From Vibrio aphrogenes (GTDB lineage: Bacteria; Pseudomonadota; Gammaproteobacteria; Enterobacterales; Vibrionaceae), in the NCBI RefSeq assembly GCF_002157735.2, contig NZ_AP018690.1, positions 248,001 to 312,000 on the forward strand: a stretch of DNA of 64,000 nucleotides, in the 5' to 3' direction. Of this stretch, positions 16,262 to 24,985 are shown in pieces (position 1 is the first letter of the stretch; every line of letters begins with the position of its first letter). Made by a program: the position numbers and the translations under genes. The notes beneath the pieces were generated by a model, which had not been told where the DNA came from, searched no databases, and worked only from the letters and a program-made list of their open reading frames with translations.

Positions 16262-17506
16262 TTACCACCATGCTTCTGCTTGAATACCAACAGAGACTTC
16301 ATCAGATTGGTCACTGCCGAAGCGGTTATCATCTTCAAAGTCATTCACATAAGAAGCGTAGACGCGGATTTCAGGACGAGCCCAGAAGCCAGAGCCAGCA
16401 GACCATGCTTGAGCAACGGTAAATTTAGCTCCTGCTTGGTCGATACCTGAATTATCCTCGGTGTAATAACCCCCTTCTAATTCTGTTTTCATGGTTTCTG
16501 ACCAGTTGTAGACAGGGCGAATCACTAGGTTAGCAAAAGTGTGATCGTCGCGGTTATCTTCAAAAGAGCTTTGTGCGTACATTACTTGGTGACCAAAGTC
16601 CCAGTTTTCACTTAAATCGACCACACCAAAGTTAATCACGCGGAAACCAGTATCGCCATCAGAGATAGCAGGCACCCAGCTACCTGAACCTAGACCCGCC
16701 ATGGCAGTCGCGGCACCTTCTGTACCAAATTGGAAAACCGTCTTGTTAAAGCCGCCAAAGAAGTTACCTTGAGTTAATACCGCGGTTGCCATCACACTGT
16801 CTTTGGTATCTAAATTATGGGCTTCTTGCTCATCAGACTCATTGACCATGTAGTAGTTCAAACCAAGCTCTAAAGATGCATCATTCCATAAACTTAATCC
16901 GGCATAACGTAAATCAAAGTTATTGACGTTAATATTGGGGTTGCTGGCATTGATGTCTGCGCCTAACGAATCATCACGCATGAAGGCAAACGATAATTTA
17001 CCAGGACCAACGGTGACATTTTCAATACCGCCACCTGCACCACCTGAGGTATTCCAGTAATAGAAGTCGGTGATGTGGATGTCCTGACGTTGGTAGTAGC
17101 GTTTACCCGCCCAAAGTGTGGCTTCTTTATCGAAATCGAATAAACCTTTTGCTTGTACGTTAAATTGAGCCAACGTAATGTCATTACCATTATCATCATC
17201 TCGTACCGATTCCCAACCGTTGGAACCATCGGAGCCATAAGCTACCATCGAGCTGATCAGGAACTCTGCGCTGTCACCGGCTTTAATAGGCGTCGTATCC
17301 AGTTGAATCTCACCGTAAACATCGTTTTCGTTACCTAAGCGACCAACTTTGTTTTTTTCATAAGATTCGTTGGCACCACCATGAGCACTAACACCAGTTC
17401 CTGCGCGCATATAACCATGGAAATCAACACCAGCAGCCATTGCACTAGAAGCGAGTAAAGCAGAGGACACAGCAGCAGCCGTTAAACAGACCTTGAGGTT
17501 TTTCAT
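16262..17506 (-). CDS. lamB: Maltoporin
   Basis: A signal peptide (cleavage after SSAMA) is followed by the LamB start VDFHGYMRAGTGVS and the acidic/aromatic strands of an 18-stranded porin. DIHITDFYYWNTSGGAGG-type sequence near residue 145 matches the conserved DVHMIDFYYWDISGPGAG region of maltoporins, and the protein ends EAWW, with the terminal aromatic needed for outer-membrane assembly. It lets maltose and maltodextrins diffuse into the periplasm. AAGGAT precedes the ATG. MalT-box-like sequences lie ~150-200 nt upstream. Length (414 aa) is normal. The cytoplasmic amylase gene follows in the same direction. Confidence 0.95.
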   Translation of the reverse strand: MKNLKVCLTAAAVSSALLASSAMAAGVDFHGYMRAGTGVSAHGGANESYEKNKVGRLGNENDVYGEIQLDTTPIKAGDSAEFLISSMVAYGSDGSNGWESVRDDDNGNDITLAQFNVQAKGLFDFDKEATLWAGKRYYQRQDIHITDFYYWNTSGGAGGGIENVTVGPGKLSFAFMRDDSLGADINASNPNINVNNFDLRYAGLSLWNDASLELGLNYYMVNESDEQEAHNLDTKDSVMATAVLTQGNFFGGFNKTVFQFGTEGAATAMAGLGSGSWVPAISDGDTGFRVINFGVVDLSENWDFGHQVMYAQSSFEDNRDDHTFANLVIRPVYNWSETMKTELEGGYYTEDNSGIDQAGAKFTVAQAWSAGSGFWARPEIRVYASYVNDFEDDNRFGSDQSDEVSVGIQAEAWW

Positions 17507-17658
17507 GTTATTAATCCTTTATATTGTTTCATCTTGTTCACCGGTCGTTTGATTAACCAAGTGAAGCGATTGGATCTCTGAATGTGTGGCGGCTTTTAGT
17601 GAGCTTTTATTTGAATCATTCAGCGATGAAGCAATTTTGCGAGAAGTAAGGCAAAGTC

Positions 17659-17706
17659 ACATCCTCCCGATATAAGGGAGTAGGGGGAGTAGAAATAAAG
17701 GATGAG
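17659..17706. promoter_or_regulatory. MalT-box cluster upstream of lamB
   Basis: Minus strand GGAGGATGT (17659-17667), plus strand GGGGGAGTAG (from 17683) and GGATGAG (17700-17706) resemble the MalT box core GGAKGA. The first word is identical to sequences before malE and malQ in this window. A perfect CRP half-site TGTGATCT starts at 17747. The rest of the 402-nt region shows nothing else I can support. Confidence 0.5.
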
Positions 17707-17828
17707 TGCGATGATCACGGTTGGTGGCAGGATTTTTAAAACCGAATGTGATCTTGAACCATTGGTGATGGGATTAAGCCTAAAAATTGAGAATTAACGC
17801 ACAATTAAGCTGAATGTGTGACCGGGCT

Positions 17829-17857
17829 GGCATTTTAATCTTATGGGTTAAAATGCC
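17829..17857 (-). terminator. Hairpin downstream of the EamA gene
   Basis: A 10-bp stem GGCATTTTAA/TTAAAATGCC with a 9-nt loop lies ~50 nt after the stop. No T run follows on the minus strand, so it is a weak terminator or an RNA-stability element. Confidence 0.4.
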
Positions 17858-17908
17858 AGATGCTGTCGCTGAAAATATTGGGGTGAATATCGTGGTGAGA
17901 CTAAAAAG

Positions 17909-18871
17909 TCAGTGCGTTTGGCGTCGAGTTACTAATTGGCGTCGAGTCACTAAGTAAATACCAGAACAAACGAAGACGAGAGCAATGAGATTTTTCCACT
18001 CCAGAATATTTTCATTTAAGAATAGGGCAGACAATAAGCTACCGAAGATTGGGATCAAAAAGTTAAAGATAGTGATCATGCCAACAGGGTTATATTTTAA
18101 AAGAATACTCCAAAGCGCAAAGGCGGCGGAAGACAGTAGCGCCAAATAGATCAGTAATAGCACGCTAGATAAATCGAATTCACCGCTGTGACCGCCAGAC
18201 AAATAACCAATCACCAATAATGCTGCGCCACCGATAGCAAGTTGCCACGCGGTCATGAGCATCGCATCCATTCTTTGAGATAGACGCTTACCGTAAATAG
18301 ACGCAGAAGCGAGGAAGAAGGCTGCTAATACAATCGAGCCTTCACCAGCAAGCGTAAACTGAAAATCTAATAATGAATGATTAAAATTGACGAGGAACAC
18401 TCCTGTAAAGCCAATGGTACAGCCGAGGAATTTACGGTGTGTGAGCCGATCATTTTGATAGATAAAATGCGCAAGTAAAACGCTAAAAAAAGTGCCGGTT
18501 GCGTTGAGAATCGACGCTTTCACACCAGTGGTATACGCTAGCCCAATATAAAAGAAGATATATTGCACCGTGGTTTGAGATAGCCCGAGCACGGTTAATT
18601 GAGCTAAGGTGGTGCGAGTAAAAGCAATGGATGGTTTTTTTAACAAACGTGCCAGAGCCAATAAGATAAGTCCTGCCAATAAAAAGCGCTGACCAGCAAA
18701 CACCATTTGAGAGGCAATATCATGTTGCTCGATATGCAATAGAGCATAACCCGTCTTGATCGCCGGGTAGGCACTGCCCCATAAAAAGGTGCACAAAATG
18801 GCTAGCGAAAAAACAACGGGTAAGCGGGTAAAATACGGTTCAGAGGAGGAGGGCATGGAAACCTTATTCAT
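17909..18871 (-). CDS. EamA/DMT-family transporter
   Basis: Ten hydrophobic segments in two halves, with WGSAYPAIKTGYALL in the first and FALWSILLKYNPVGMITIFNFLIPIFGSL-type sequence in the second, fit the two-repeat EamA (drug/metabolite transporter) family. These inner-membrane carriers export amino acids or metabolites; substrate unknown. AAGG precedes the ATG at 18871. The C-terminus is odd: an 18-bp tandem duplication encodes LVTRRQLVTRRQ at the end of the cytosolic tail, a strongly basic repeat. It is a single gene between lamB and the flavoprotein operon. Confidence 0.88.
   Translation of the reverse strand: MNKVSMPSSSEPYFTRLPVVFSLAILCTFLWGSAYPAIKTGYALLHIEQHDIASQMVFAGQRFLLAGLILLALARLLKKPSIAFTRTTLAQLTVLGLSQTTVQYIFFYIGLAYTTGVKASILNATGTFFSVLLAHFIYQNDRLTHRKFLGCTIGFTGVFLVNFNHSLLDFQFTLAGEGSIVLAAFFLASASIYGKRLSQRMDAMLMTAWQLAIGGAALLVIGYLSGGHSGEFDLSSVLLLIYLALLSSAAFALWSILLKYNPVGMITIFNFLIPIFGSLLSALFLNENILEWKNLIALVFVCSGIYLVTRRQLVTRRQTH
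17918..17953. repeat. 18-bp tandem duplication at the EamA gene 3' end
   Basis: TTGGCGTCGAGTTACTAA (17918-17935) is repeated at 17936-17953 with one change, in frame. Confidence 0.9.
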
Positions 18872-18994
18872 TAGAGCCTTCAGAGCGTTAGAAAGAGTGG
18901 CCTAATATAACAAATTTTTTAGCCAAGTGAGCAAGTTAACGTTCGCGGTGCACCATTATTTGGGGGGGCGTGTAGAGCCAATAAATGGTAAATA

Positions 18995-19050
18995 ACCCCA
19001 ACTTACGAAAAAGATAAAGAAAAACCGATATACCTATCCGCAATTGGGGT
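18995..19050 (-). terminator. Possible long-loop terminator after the flavoprotein operon
   Basis: ACCCCAA and TTGGGGT are perfect 7-nt complements separated by 42 nt, beginning 18 nt after the flavoprotein stop; TTATTT follows on the minus strand. Confidence 0.3.
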
Positions 19051-19068
19051 CAATTTAGGTTTTCATAG

Positions 19069-20841
19069 TTATGCCGAGGCAAAATGTGGCCATAATGAAA
19101 ACGGTTGTTTTTCGAATTGCATATTGCCTTGCTCATCTTGCCAAATATTTAACCAAGCATCCCAGTTCTTTCTGTCCACTTCGGGGTAATCTAAGCGATA
19201 GTGACTGCAACGGCTTTCTTTTCTCATGAGTGACGCTTTTAACTTCATTTCAGCAGTGATGATCATATTTTCTGTTTCATGAGCAATCCGCAGTTTATGT
19301 AAATCTTCAGCCATTAACATCGGGGCATGATGATCTCGTAATTCTTCAATGTACGCTAACGCAGCTTGCAACATACGTTCTTTCTTAATATACAAGACAA
19401 AGTTAGGGATCATGATGCCTTGTAATACTTGTGTTACCCAAGCTGGACTATACCCTCGCTCACGAGCAAGTGGAGCTAAGATGTATTGCTCATTGGATTG
19501 TTGATTTTCAGCGCTGATCGGTAAATTTGATAATTGTCGGCTTTGTATTGCCGCCGCTTCACCCGCAATCGCCCCTTGTACTGCTGAGCCAGCTAAGGAC
19601 GAGCCAATTTGTGTATAAATACCACCTACCATGTGAGAGCCTAATGCATCGCCTGCGGCGTATAAACCAGGGATGGTGCTTAATCCGGTTTCGTCGATAG
19701 GCACTAGCCCTTCAGATTTATGAATCGCCATACCCGCACTTGAGCCGCCAACTTGTTCTCCTCCCATGCCAGGAGGACCTTGATGTTGATCTTTTTGGAA
19801 TAAACCACGCAAACCACTATTTTCGGGTTGCGGTGGTGGTCCGCCTGCCCGTTTGAATTGCTCTGGAATGAATGGGCCGCCGGTAAGATCGGGGTTATCA
19901 CCCGCGCCGGGAGGGGCCATTTTAACCGGACCACCTAGGCGATAGGCTTGATAGTTAAGATCCATACCTAAATCGTGACGGACTTCAACACCAGTAACGC
20001 TGGGCTTTTCTTCAACTTGCCCATGCCAGTTATCATAGCTCGACCCTGAGTTTTTTGCTGAGCCAGGGTGACCGTCATTCCATTCTTTACCGGTGATTTT
20101 TGCACCAATTTTATACGCCATAATGCTGCCATCATGCGTTAAATCACAAACCGGAAAGCCATTTGGTTTAAAACCACCTGAGCCAGTACAAAGCACGACA
20201 GTTTTGGCATGAAAGTGAATGATTTTAGGCTCATCTAAACTAAACCCTGATGCACCAACCACACGGCCATCTTGTTTGACTAATTGCGTGATCATAATGC
20301 GTTCATGCAAGGGAATTTGCCGCTCGTTAATCGGACGCATGAAAGATTCGTTATATAGTGGAGAGTCAAAAAATCCCCACGATTTGAGTTCATTGACTCG
20401 GTCTTGTGAATGTTCAGCCAGTTGACGAGTAAATACCGGATTATTGGTGTTTAAAGAGGACTCTGCGACTTGGTTGAGAAAATCATCTATCGTCATTTTG
20501 CTGGTTTTAGGGTTATAGCTAAAAATACCTTTTGCAAATGGAGTCAAGCCAGAGCTGCCTAAGCGACCTTTTGATACCATGGTCACACTGGCACCGGCAT
20601 CATGAGCTTTTACGGCGGCAAATAACCCTGCCATGCCGCCGCCAATCACAAGTACATCCGTGGTTTGGTTTTCAGTAGTAAAACGGCTGGTTTCCAAGGT
20701 TCGATGATTGACCTCGGGTGGCTGACCAAAAAAGTGCGATCCAAGTGCATAGGCTCCTAACGCCGCCCCCATGACACCACCAGTTATCCCCATGAATTGA
20801 CGACGTGAAACACCGAGTTTATCTTGATTTTTATCGCTCAT
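19069..20841 (-). CDS. Tat-exported FAD-dependent oxidoreductase, fumarate-reductase/SdhA-like
   Basis: The 590-residue protein begins with a twin-arginine signal (VSRRQFMGITGG, residues 11-22, then a hydrophobic stretch), so it is folded with FAD and exported to the periplasm. The Rossmann motif VLVIGGGMAGLFAA (64-77), the later GLYAAGDALGSHMVGG, and the C-terminal RKESRCSHYRLDYPEVDRKNW match flavoprotein subunits of SdhA/FrdA/AprA type. A Pro/Gly-rich insert (about residues 320-385, with PPGAGDNP, GGPPPQPENSG, GPPGMGG) is unusual. GGAGG supports the ATG at 20841, 1 nt after the ferredoxin stop. Substrate unknown: fumarate-like acids, urocanate or others are possible. Confidence 0.85.
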   Translation of the reverse strand: MSDKNQDKLGVSRRQFMGITGGVMGAALGAYALGSHFFGQPPEVNHRTLETSRFTTENQTTDVLVIGGGMAGLFAAVKAHDAGASVTMVSKGRLGSSGLTPFAKGIFSYNPKTSKMTIDDFLNQVAESSLNTNNPVFTRQLAEHSQDRVNELKSWGFFDSPLYNESFMRPINERQIPLHERIMITQLVKQDGRVVGASGFSLDEPKIIHFHAKTVVLCTGSGGFKPNGFPVCDLTHDGSIMAYKIGAKITGKEWNDGHPGSAKNSGSSYDNWHGQVEEKPSVTGVEVRHDLGMDLNYQAYRLGGPVKMAPPGAGDNPDLTGGPFIPEQFKRAGGPPPQPENSGLRGLFQKDQHQGPPGMGGEQVGGSSAGMAIHKSEGLVPIDETGLSTIPGLYAAGDALGSHMVGGIYTQIGSSLAGSAVQGAIAGEAAAIQSRQLSNLPISAENQQSNEQYILAPLARERGYSPAWVTQVLQGIMIPNFVLYIKKERMLQAALAYIEELRDHHAPMLMAEDLHKLRIAHETENMIITAEMKLKASLMRKESRCSHYRLDYPEVDRKNWDAWLNIWQDEQGNMQFEKQPFSLWPHFASA

Positions 20842-20842
20842 G

Positions 20843-21058
20843 TTACCTCCACGAAACCATAACAGGGATACTTTTTTCCGGGGTGATGGTGATGGCCCCA
20901 ACTGGACAATAAAGACGACATAAATGGCAAATTTGGCAATCTTCTGGGTAAGCGATCACCGCTTTTTGTGTTTTTTTATCTAGCTTAATCACATCGGTAG
21001 GGCAGCTTTTAATGCAAGATTCACAACCAATGCAACCAGAAATTTGATGAATAGGCAT
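20843..21058 (-). CDS. Small 2[4Fe-4S] ferredoxin
   Basis: The 71-residue protein has two complete cluster motifs, CIGCESCIKSCP and CQICHLCRLYCP, eight cysteines in all, as in AprB-like and bacterial-type ferredoxins. It has no signal peptide of its own. It ends 1 nt before the Tat-exported flavoprotein gene, so the two are almost certainly a complex; it may be carried out by the partner's Tat signal or stay in the cytosol and feed electrons to the membrane protein encoded upstream. GCCTCC-complement GGAGG is also visible before its own start. Length is complete. Confidence 0.9.
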   Translation of the reverse strand: MPIHQISGCIGCESCIKSCPTDVIKLDKKTQKAVIAYPEDCQICHLCRLYCPVGAITITPEKSIPVMVSWR

Positions 21059-21089
21059 GCTTGCCTCCTCAATATTTAATCAATGACAA

Positions 21090-22496
21090 TTAGAATGACA
21101 GTTGCTCAAAATGAATATGATTTTTGGCAATGTTTAATTGCAGAAGATCTTCTAAAACACAATCAATCATGCCTTGGGGGCCACATAAATAAATGCCCCA
21201 ATCTTTATTGTTAATGCCGAGATCTTCTTGGAATAGCGTTTGATGGATAAGTGCTTGGCTAATCACGCCTTGATGAACGTTTTCATCAGGTACGTGCTCA
21301 TTACACACTAAGATTTGTTTAAAGTTAGGCATAGTGGCTTCTAATTGTTTAATTTCATTTTGCATGCTGATCTGGTTAAACCGAGTATTGCCATAAATTA
21401 AGCGAATTGGGCGCGGATCTTGGTTAGCGGCTAGTTGTCTTAAAAGGCTGAGCATGGGGCCGATACCTGCGCCACCTGCAATCAAGGTAATCGCTTTTTG
21501 TGTGTGAGTTTGACGCAGGTTCATTTGACCAAAAGGGCCATCGACATAAACAGTTTGTCCGACAGAAAGCGTATCAAGTTGTTGGGTGTAATCTCCTAGC
21601 TCGCGAATAATAAAGCTGAGATTAGGAAGCTCATTAACACTCGATGCGATTGAAAATGGATGATAATCAAGGTGATAGGCCGATGGGTGGGTGTTTATCC
21701 ACACAAATTGGCCCGCTTCAAAATGAAAGTCAGTGTTGTTTTTGGGTGTAATGGTTAATTGCCAATCGGTAGTGCTGACTTTTTTAAGCGCGGTGACTTC
21801 AAAAGGAGATTGACTTAATTTAGCCGGTTTAATGGCGTAGTTATAAATAGTGCCGGAAATAGACAAGGCACATAGCACCCAAAAGGCGGTATTAAAGGCT
21901 TGTTGTAATTGACCGTGACTGCCCACGGAAGTGATATGAATCGTGGCTAAAATGGTGATCACAATAAAGCCTAAGCTGTGAAAAAAGCGCCAAATTTCAT
22001 AACGCATAGCAAGTTTATTTTTTAATGCTGAAAAGATTACCCAGACAGCTAATAATACCCAAGCAATCAAGCCGGTTAATAATTCAGGCGCGGTGATTGT
22101 GGTGCGAAGCGCTAACCAGCCATCGGACGGGGATAATAATAATTTTGGCGCCATAATTAAAAATGGATGTAAAAAGAAAATCCCACCAATCCAATAGCCC
22201 ACCGTTTTATGCTTCGCCACACTCCAATCTATTTGGTTAAAAAGCGGCAAATGTTTAAGGCGTCCAACTAATGGAAACTGTAAATAAAATGCCGTGATAC
22301 TAATGAGATTAAGCAGAATAATGGCTTGCACATACAGCCCTTTGTTATCCATTGGAGAAACCCACGAAACCGCATACAGCGTAATTAACAAAAGACTATA
22401 GCTTAGGCTCAATTTAACCTTTTTATTATGGAGAAATTCTCTTAGATAAGAGCTTGTGCTTTCCGAATTTGGAATATTTTGAGAAGATGCGTTCAT
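21090..22496 (-). CDS. Ferric-reductase-like membrane flavohaem protein with FAD/NAD(P) domain
   Basis: The 468-residue protein has an N-terminal ferric-reductase transmembrane domain (about residues 30-220) with candidate haem ligands in AKHKTVGYW, FFLHPFLI, RFFHSLG and TIHITSVGSH. It is followed by a ferredoxin-reductase-type module: FAD site HPFSIASS (~290), NAD(P) loop LIAGGAGIGPMLSLLR (~350) and CGPQGM near the end. It should pass electrons from cytosolic NAD(P)H across the membrane via b-type haem. It is the first gene of an operon with the ferredoxin and Tat flavoprotein (31-nt and 1-nt gaps), suggesting it feeds the periplasmic flavoprotein. Divergent from baeS. Confidence 0.88.
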   Translation of the reverse strand: MNASSQNIPNSESTSSYLREFLHNKKVKLSLSYSLLLITLYAVSWVSPMDNKGLYVQAIILLNLISITAFYLQFPLVGRLKHLPLFNQIDWSVAKHKTVGYWIGGIFFLHPFLIMAPKLLLSPSDGWLALRTTITAPELLTGLIAWVLLAVWVIFSALKNKLAMRYEIWRFFHSLGFIVITILATIHITSVGSHGQLQQAFNTAFWVLCALSISGTIYNYAIKPAKLSQSPFEVTALKKVSTTDWQLTITPKNNTDFHFEAGQFVWINTHPSAYHLDYHPFSIASSVNELPNLSFIIRELGDYTQQLDTLSVGQTVYVDGPFGQMNLRQTHTQKAITLIAGGAGIGPMLSLLRQLAANQDPRPIRLIYGNTRFNQISMQNEIKQLEATMPNFKQILVCNEHVPDENVHQGVISQALIHQTLFQEDLGINNKDWGIYLCGPQGMIDCVLEDLLQLNIAKNHIHFEQLSF

Positions 22497-22696
22497 GTTT
22501 TAATGCCTATGAAAATCAATAACTCTAATTTAAAAAAGCATCATGGCGTCAATATGGAGGAAATATGGATTTTTAGCTTTCATCTCTCCATTTTTCCTGC
22601 AAACTCATCGTCTAATATGTCACGGTTAATGCTTCGCCTATTGCTTTCTTTTTGGAAAGTAACCCATTGAAATATAATCTATTGAGAAAAAACCTT

Positions 22697-22726
22697 GTGA
22701 GACGGACTATTATGAGACGAACTATT
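22697..22726 (+). repeat. 15-bp tandem duplication across the baeS start
   Basis: GTGAGACGGACTATT is followed directly by ATGAGACGAACTATT. This creates two possible starts, GTG 22697 and ATG 22712, that give VRRTI-MRRTI or MRRTI. Confidence 0.85.
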
Positions 22727-24130
22727 TTTACTAAGCTCTTTGTGTCTTTATTTAGCCTCAGCATCCTATTAATTGTCGGGATGTCATTATTGGTGAACTA
22801 CAGTTTTAAAACCGGCTTTCAATCTTATTTGAATAACATTGAGCAAGGAAAAGTGGTGGTATTGGGGGAAAAGCTGCAACCTTATTACAGTGACAAGTTC
22901 GGTTGGGATGAACTTAAACAGCATCCCAGAATTTGGGGAGATATGTTTCGTTCAATTGGTGAATTTGCTTTACCTCCGCTAGAAAGAGGCGCGCCGAATC
23001 AAAAGCAAGAAGAGGATTTATTAACGCCATTGAGTCATCGAGTTGCCTTGGTGGATAATCATGGTTCGTTAGTGTTTGGCCCTCGGTTGCAGGGGCAGCA
23101 AGAGAATGTACAATTTACCCGTCTACCTTTGATGAAAAATGGTAAGAGTATTGGTTGGCTGGAAATAGAACAAAAAAATAGTCTCAGTGGCCCGTTAGTA
23201 GAAAGCTTTTATCAACAACAGCAAAAAAATCTCTATTGGATAGTGTCTGTCGCAGGCTTGTTCTCTTTATTCGTGACAGCGCTGTTAGTCCGCTATTTTT
23301 TACGCCCACTCAAGCAGCTCCATCGAGGGGCACAATCGTTATCGGCAGGGCGCTATGATGAGAAAATCATACTCGGTGGTCAAGATGAATTCACTGAGCT
23401 GGGCAATGCCTTTAATTCTTTAGCGCTAAGTTTAAAAGAGCAGAAAAAAACCAGAGAACAATGGATTACCGATATATCCCATGAGCTTCGTACCCCCATT
23501 GCAGTGCTGCGAAGTGAAATTGAAGCAATACAAGATGGGATCCGTCAACCGGAAGCGAAATACATTGACTCTATGCATCATCAAGTCTTGCGCTTAGCTA
23601 AACTGGTGGATGATTTGTATCTTCTTTCTCGTTCTGATTCTGGTATTTTAGAAGTGGTGACGAAAAACTTAAATTTGATCGCTACCATAGACCAAGTAAT
23701 TGATAACTTTGCCTATCGAATGGAAGAGCAGGGGCTATCACTGAAAAAATATTATGATCCAAGTGCTGAAGTCATGTTGCTTGGCGATACTCAGACCTTG
23801 CAGCAATTGATGGTGAATTTGTTGGAAAACAGTTTACGTTATACCCATAGCCCAGGGAAAGTTGCGGTCTCCATCACTGAGTCATCCGAGCATGTGGCAC
23901 TAGTGGTTGAAGATAGCGCACCGTCAGTGGATACTGAACAATTACCTCGCTTATTTGATCGTTTATATCGAGTGGATCAATCGCGTAGTCGTGAGTTAGG
24001 TGGCTCTGGGCTTGGGTTATCGATTTGCCAAAATATTGTGGAGCGACATCAAGGTAAGATAAGGGCCTATCAATCTGATTTAGGTGGAATCGCCATTGAA
24101 GTCTTGCTCAATAAACAGAATAACCATTAA
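22712..24130 (+). CDS. baeS: BaeS-like sensor histidine kinase
   Basis: From the ATG at 22712 the protein has 472 residues: TM1 (~6-30), periplasmic loop, TM2 (~174-196), HAMP, then the HisKA motif ISHELRTPIAVLRSEIEAIQDG (H257). The ATPase domain has NLLENSLRYT, VEDSAPSV and GGSGLGLSICQNIVERHQG. The HisKA and ATPase segments are strikingly close to E. coli BaeS, which senses envelope stress. It is divergent from the ferric-reductase operon and 10 nt before its regulator gene, so it probably controls that operon and the EF-hand gene. A GTG start 15 nt upstream is possible because of a tandem duplication. Confidence 0.85.
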   Translation: MRRTIFTKLFVSLFSLSILLIVGMSLLVNYSFKTGFQSYLNNIEQGKVVVLGEKLQPYYSDKFGWDELKQHPRIWGDMFRSIGEFALPPLERGAPNQKQEEDLLTPLSHRVALVDNHGSLVFGPRLQGQQENVQFTRLPLMKNGKSIGWLEIEQKNSLSGPLVESFYQQQQKNLYWIVSVAGLFSLFVTALLVRYFLRPLKQLHRGAQSLSAGRYDEKIILGGQDEFTELGNAFNSLALSLKEQKKTREQWITDISHELRTPIAVLRSEIEAIQDGIRQPEAKYIDSMHHQVLRLAKLVDDLYLLSRSDSGILEVVTKNLNLIATIDQVIDNFAYRMEEQGLSLKKYYDPSAEVMLLGDTQTLQQLMVNLLENSLRYTHSPGKVAVSITESSEHVALVVEDSAPSVDTEQLPRLFDRLYRVDQSRSRELGGSGLGLSICQNIVERHQGKIRAYQSDLGGIAIEVLLNKQNNH

Positions 24131-24140
24131 AGGAAACACC

Positions 24141-24824
24141 ATGCCCTCTAATCAAGCGACGATTTTGATTGTAGAAGATGAACCTACGCTGGCTCAAATC
24201 CTAGCTGAATATTTGCAGCAATCGAGCTTTCAGACTCATATTATTGCCGATGGCGCTCACGTTATTGATTGGGTTAAACAGCATTCTCCTAATTTAATCG
24301 TATTGGATCTGATGTTACCTAATCGAGATGGGCTCGATATTTATCGTGAGCTGAGAACATTTTCCAATGTCCCTGTCATGATGGCGACCGCAAAAGTTGA
24401 TGAAATTGATCGCCTTCTCGGGCTGGAACTTGGTGCCGATGATTACATTTGCAAGCCTTACAGTGCCAGAGAAGTTGTGGCGAGAGTTAAAAATGTATTA
24501 AGGCGAACCACCGCCGCTCATGAAGACGCTTCCGCTCAGGTGGTTTTAGAGATCAATGAAGAAACGATGACCGCTCATTATCATCAACAGCCTTTAACTC
24601 TGACCCCAGCCGAATTTAAATTATTATCTTTACTTTTTGCTCGTCAAGGAAGGGTATTTAATCGTGAGCAATTGATGGATCATATTTATCCTGATAATCG
24701 TATTGTTATCGATAGAACCATTGATAGTCATATCAAAAACCTAAGGAAAAAACTGCAAGCGATTGATTCAGAATCAGATTGCATCAAGTCAATTTACGGG
24801 GTGGGCTACAAACTCGAACTCTAA
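24141..24824 (+). CDS. baeR: BaeR-like response regulator
   Basis: The receiver domain has D56 in IVLDLMLP, T83 and K105 in ICKPYS. The phrase DRLLGLELGADDYICKPYSAREVVARVKNVLRR is nearly identical to BaeR. The winged-helix output domain has LTPAEFKLLSLL, NREQLMDHIY and DRTIDSHIKNLRKKL. It should be phosphorylated by the kinase encoded immediately upstream and bind DNA near envelope-stress or redox genes. AAAGGAAA precedes the ATG at 24141; an in-frame start inside baeS is unlikely. No RND efflux (mdtABC) genes are nearby, unlike enterics. Confidence 0.87.
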   Translation: MPSNQATILIVEDEPTLAQILAEYLQQSSFQTHIIADGAHVIDWVKQHSPNLIVLDLMLPNRDGLDIYRELRTFSNVPVMMATAKVDEIDRLLGLELGADDYICKPYSAREVVARVKNVLRRTTAAHEDASAQVVLEINEETMTAHYHQQPLTLTPAEFKLLSLLFARQGRVFNREQLMDHIYPDNRIVIDRTIDSHIKNLRKKLQAIDSESDCIKSIYGVGYKLEL

Positions 24825-24907
24825 CATCACCATAAGAGTGAACGTAGAGGCGTTATATTCATAATTTATCCATATTCTCCTCACTTTTTCTTTTGATAAT
24901 GATTCCC

Positions 24908-24927
24908 GTTCCAAAGGCGATTGGAAC
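24908..24927 (+). terminator. Hairpin after baeR
   Basis: A 7-bp stem GTTCCAA/TTGGAAC with loop AGGCGA is followed by AGAAACTTTTTG; it separates baeR from the EF-hand gene. Confidence 0.45.
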
Positions 24928-24985
24928 AGAAACTTTTTGAATTTAGCATTTCAATTCCCCTGATCATTTTGAAAGAGAATGGATA

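Noticed and set aside
22497..22696. BaeR box between the ferric-reductase operon and baeS
   Set aside because: A TTTTTCCTGCAAAC segment is loosely similar, but the match is too weak to call.
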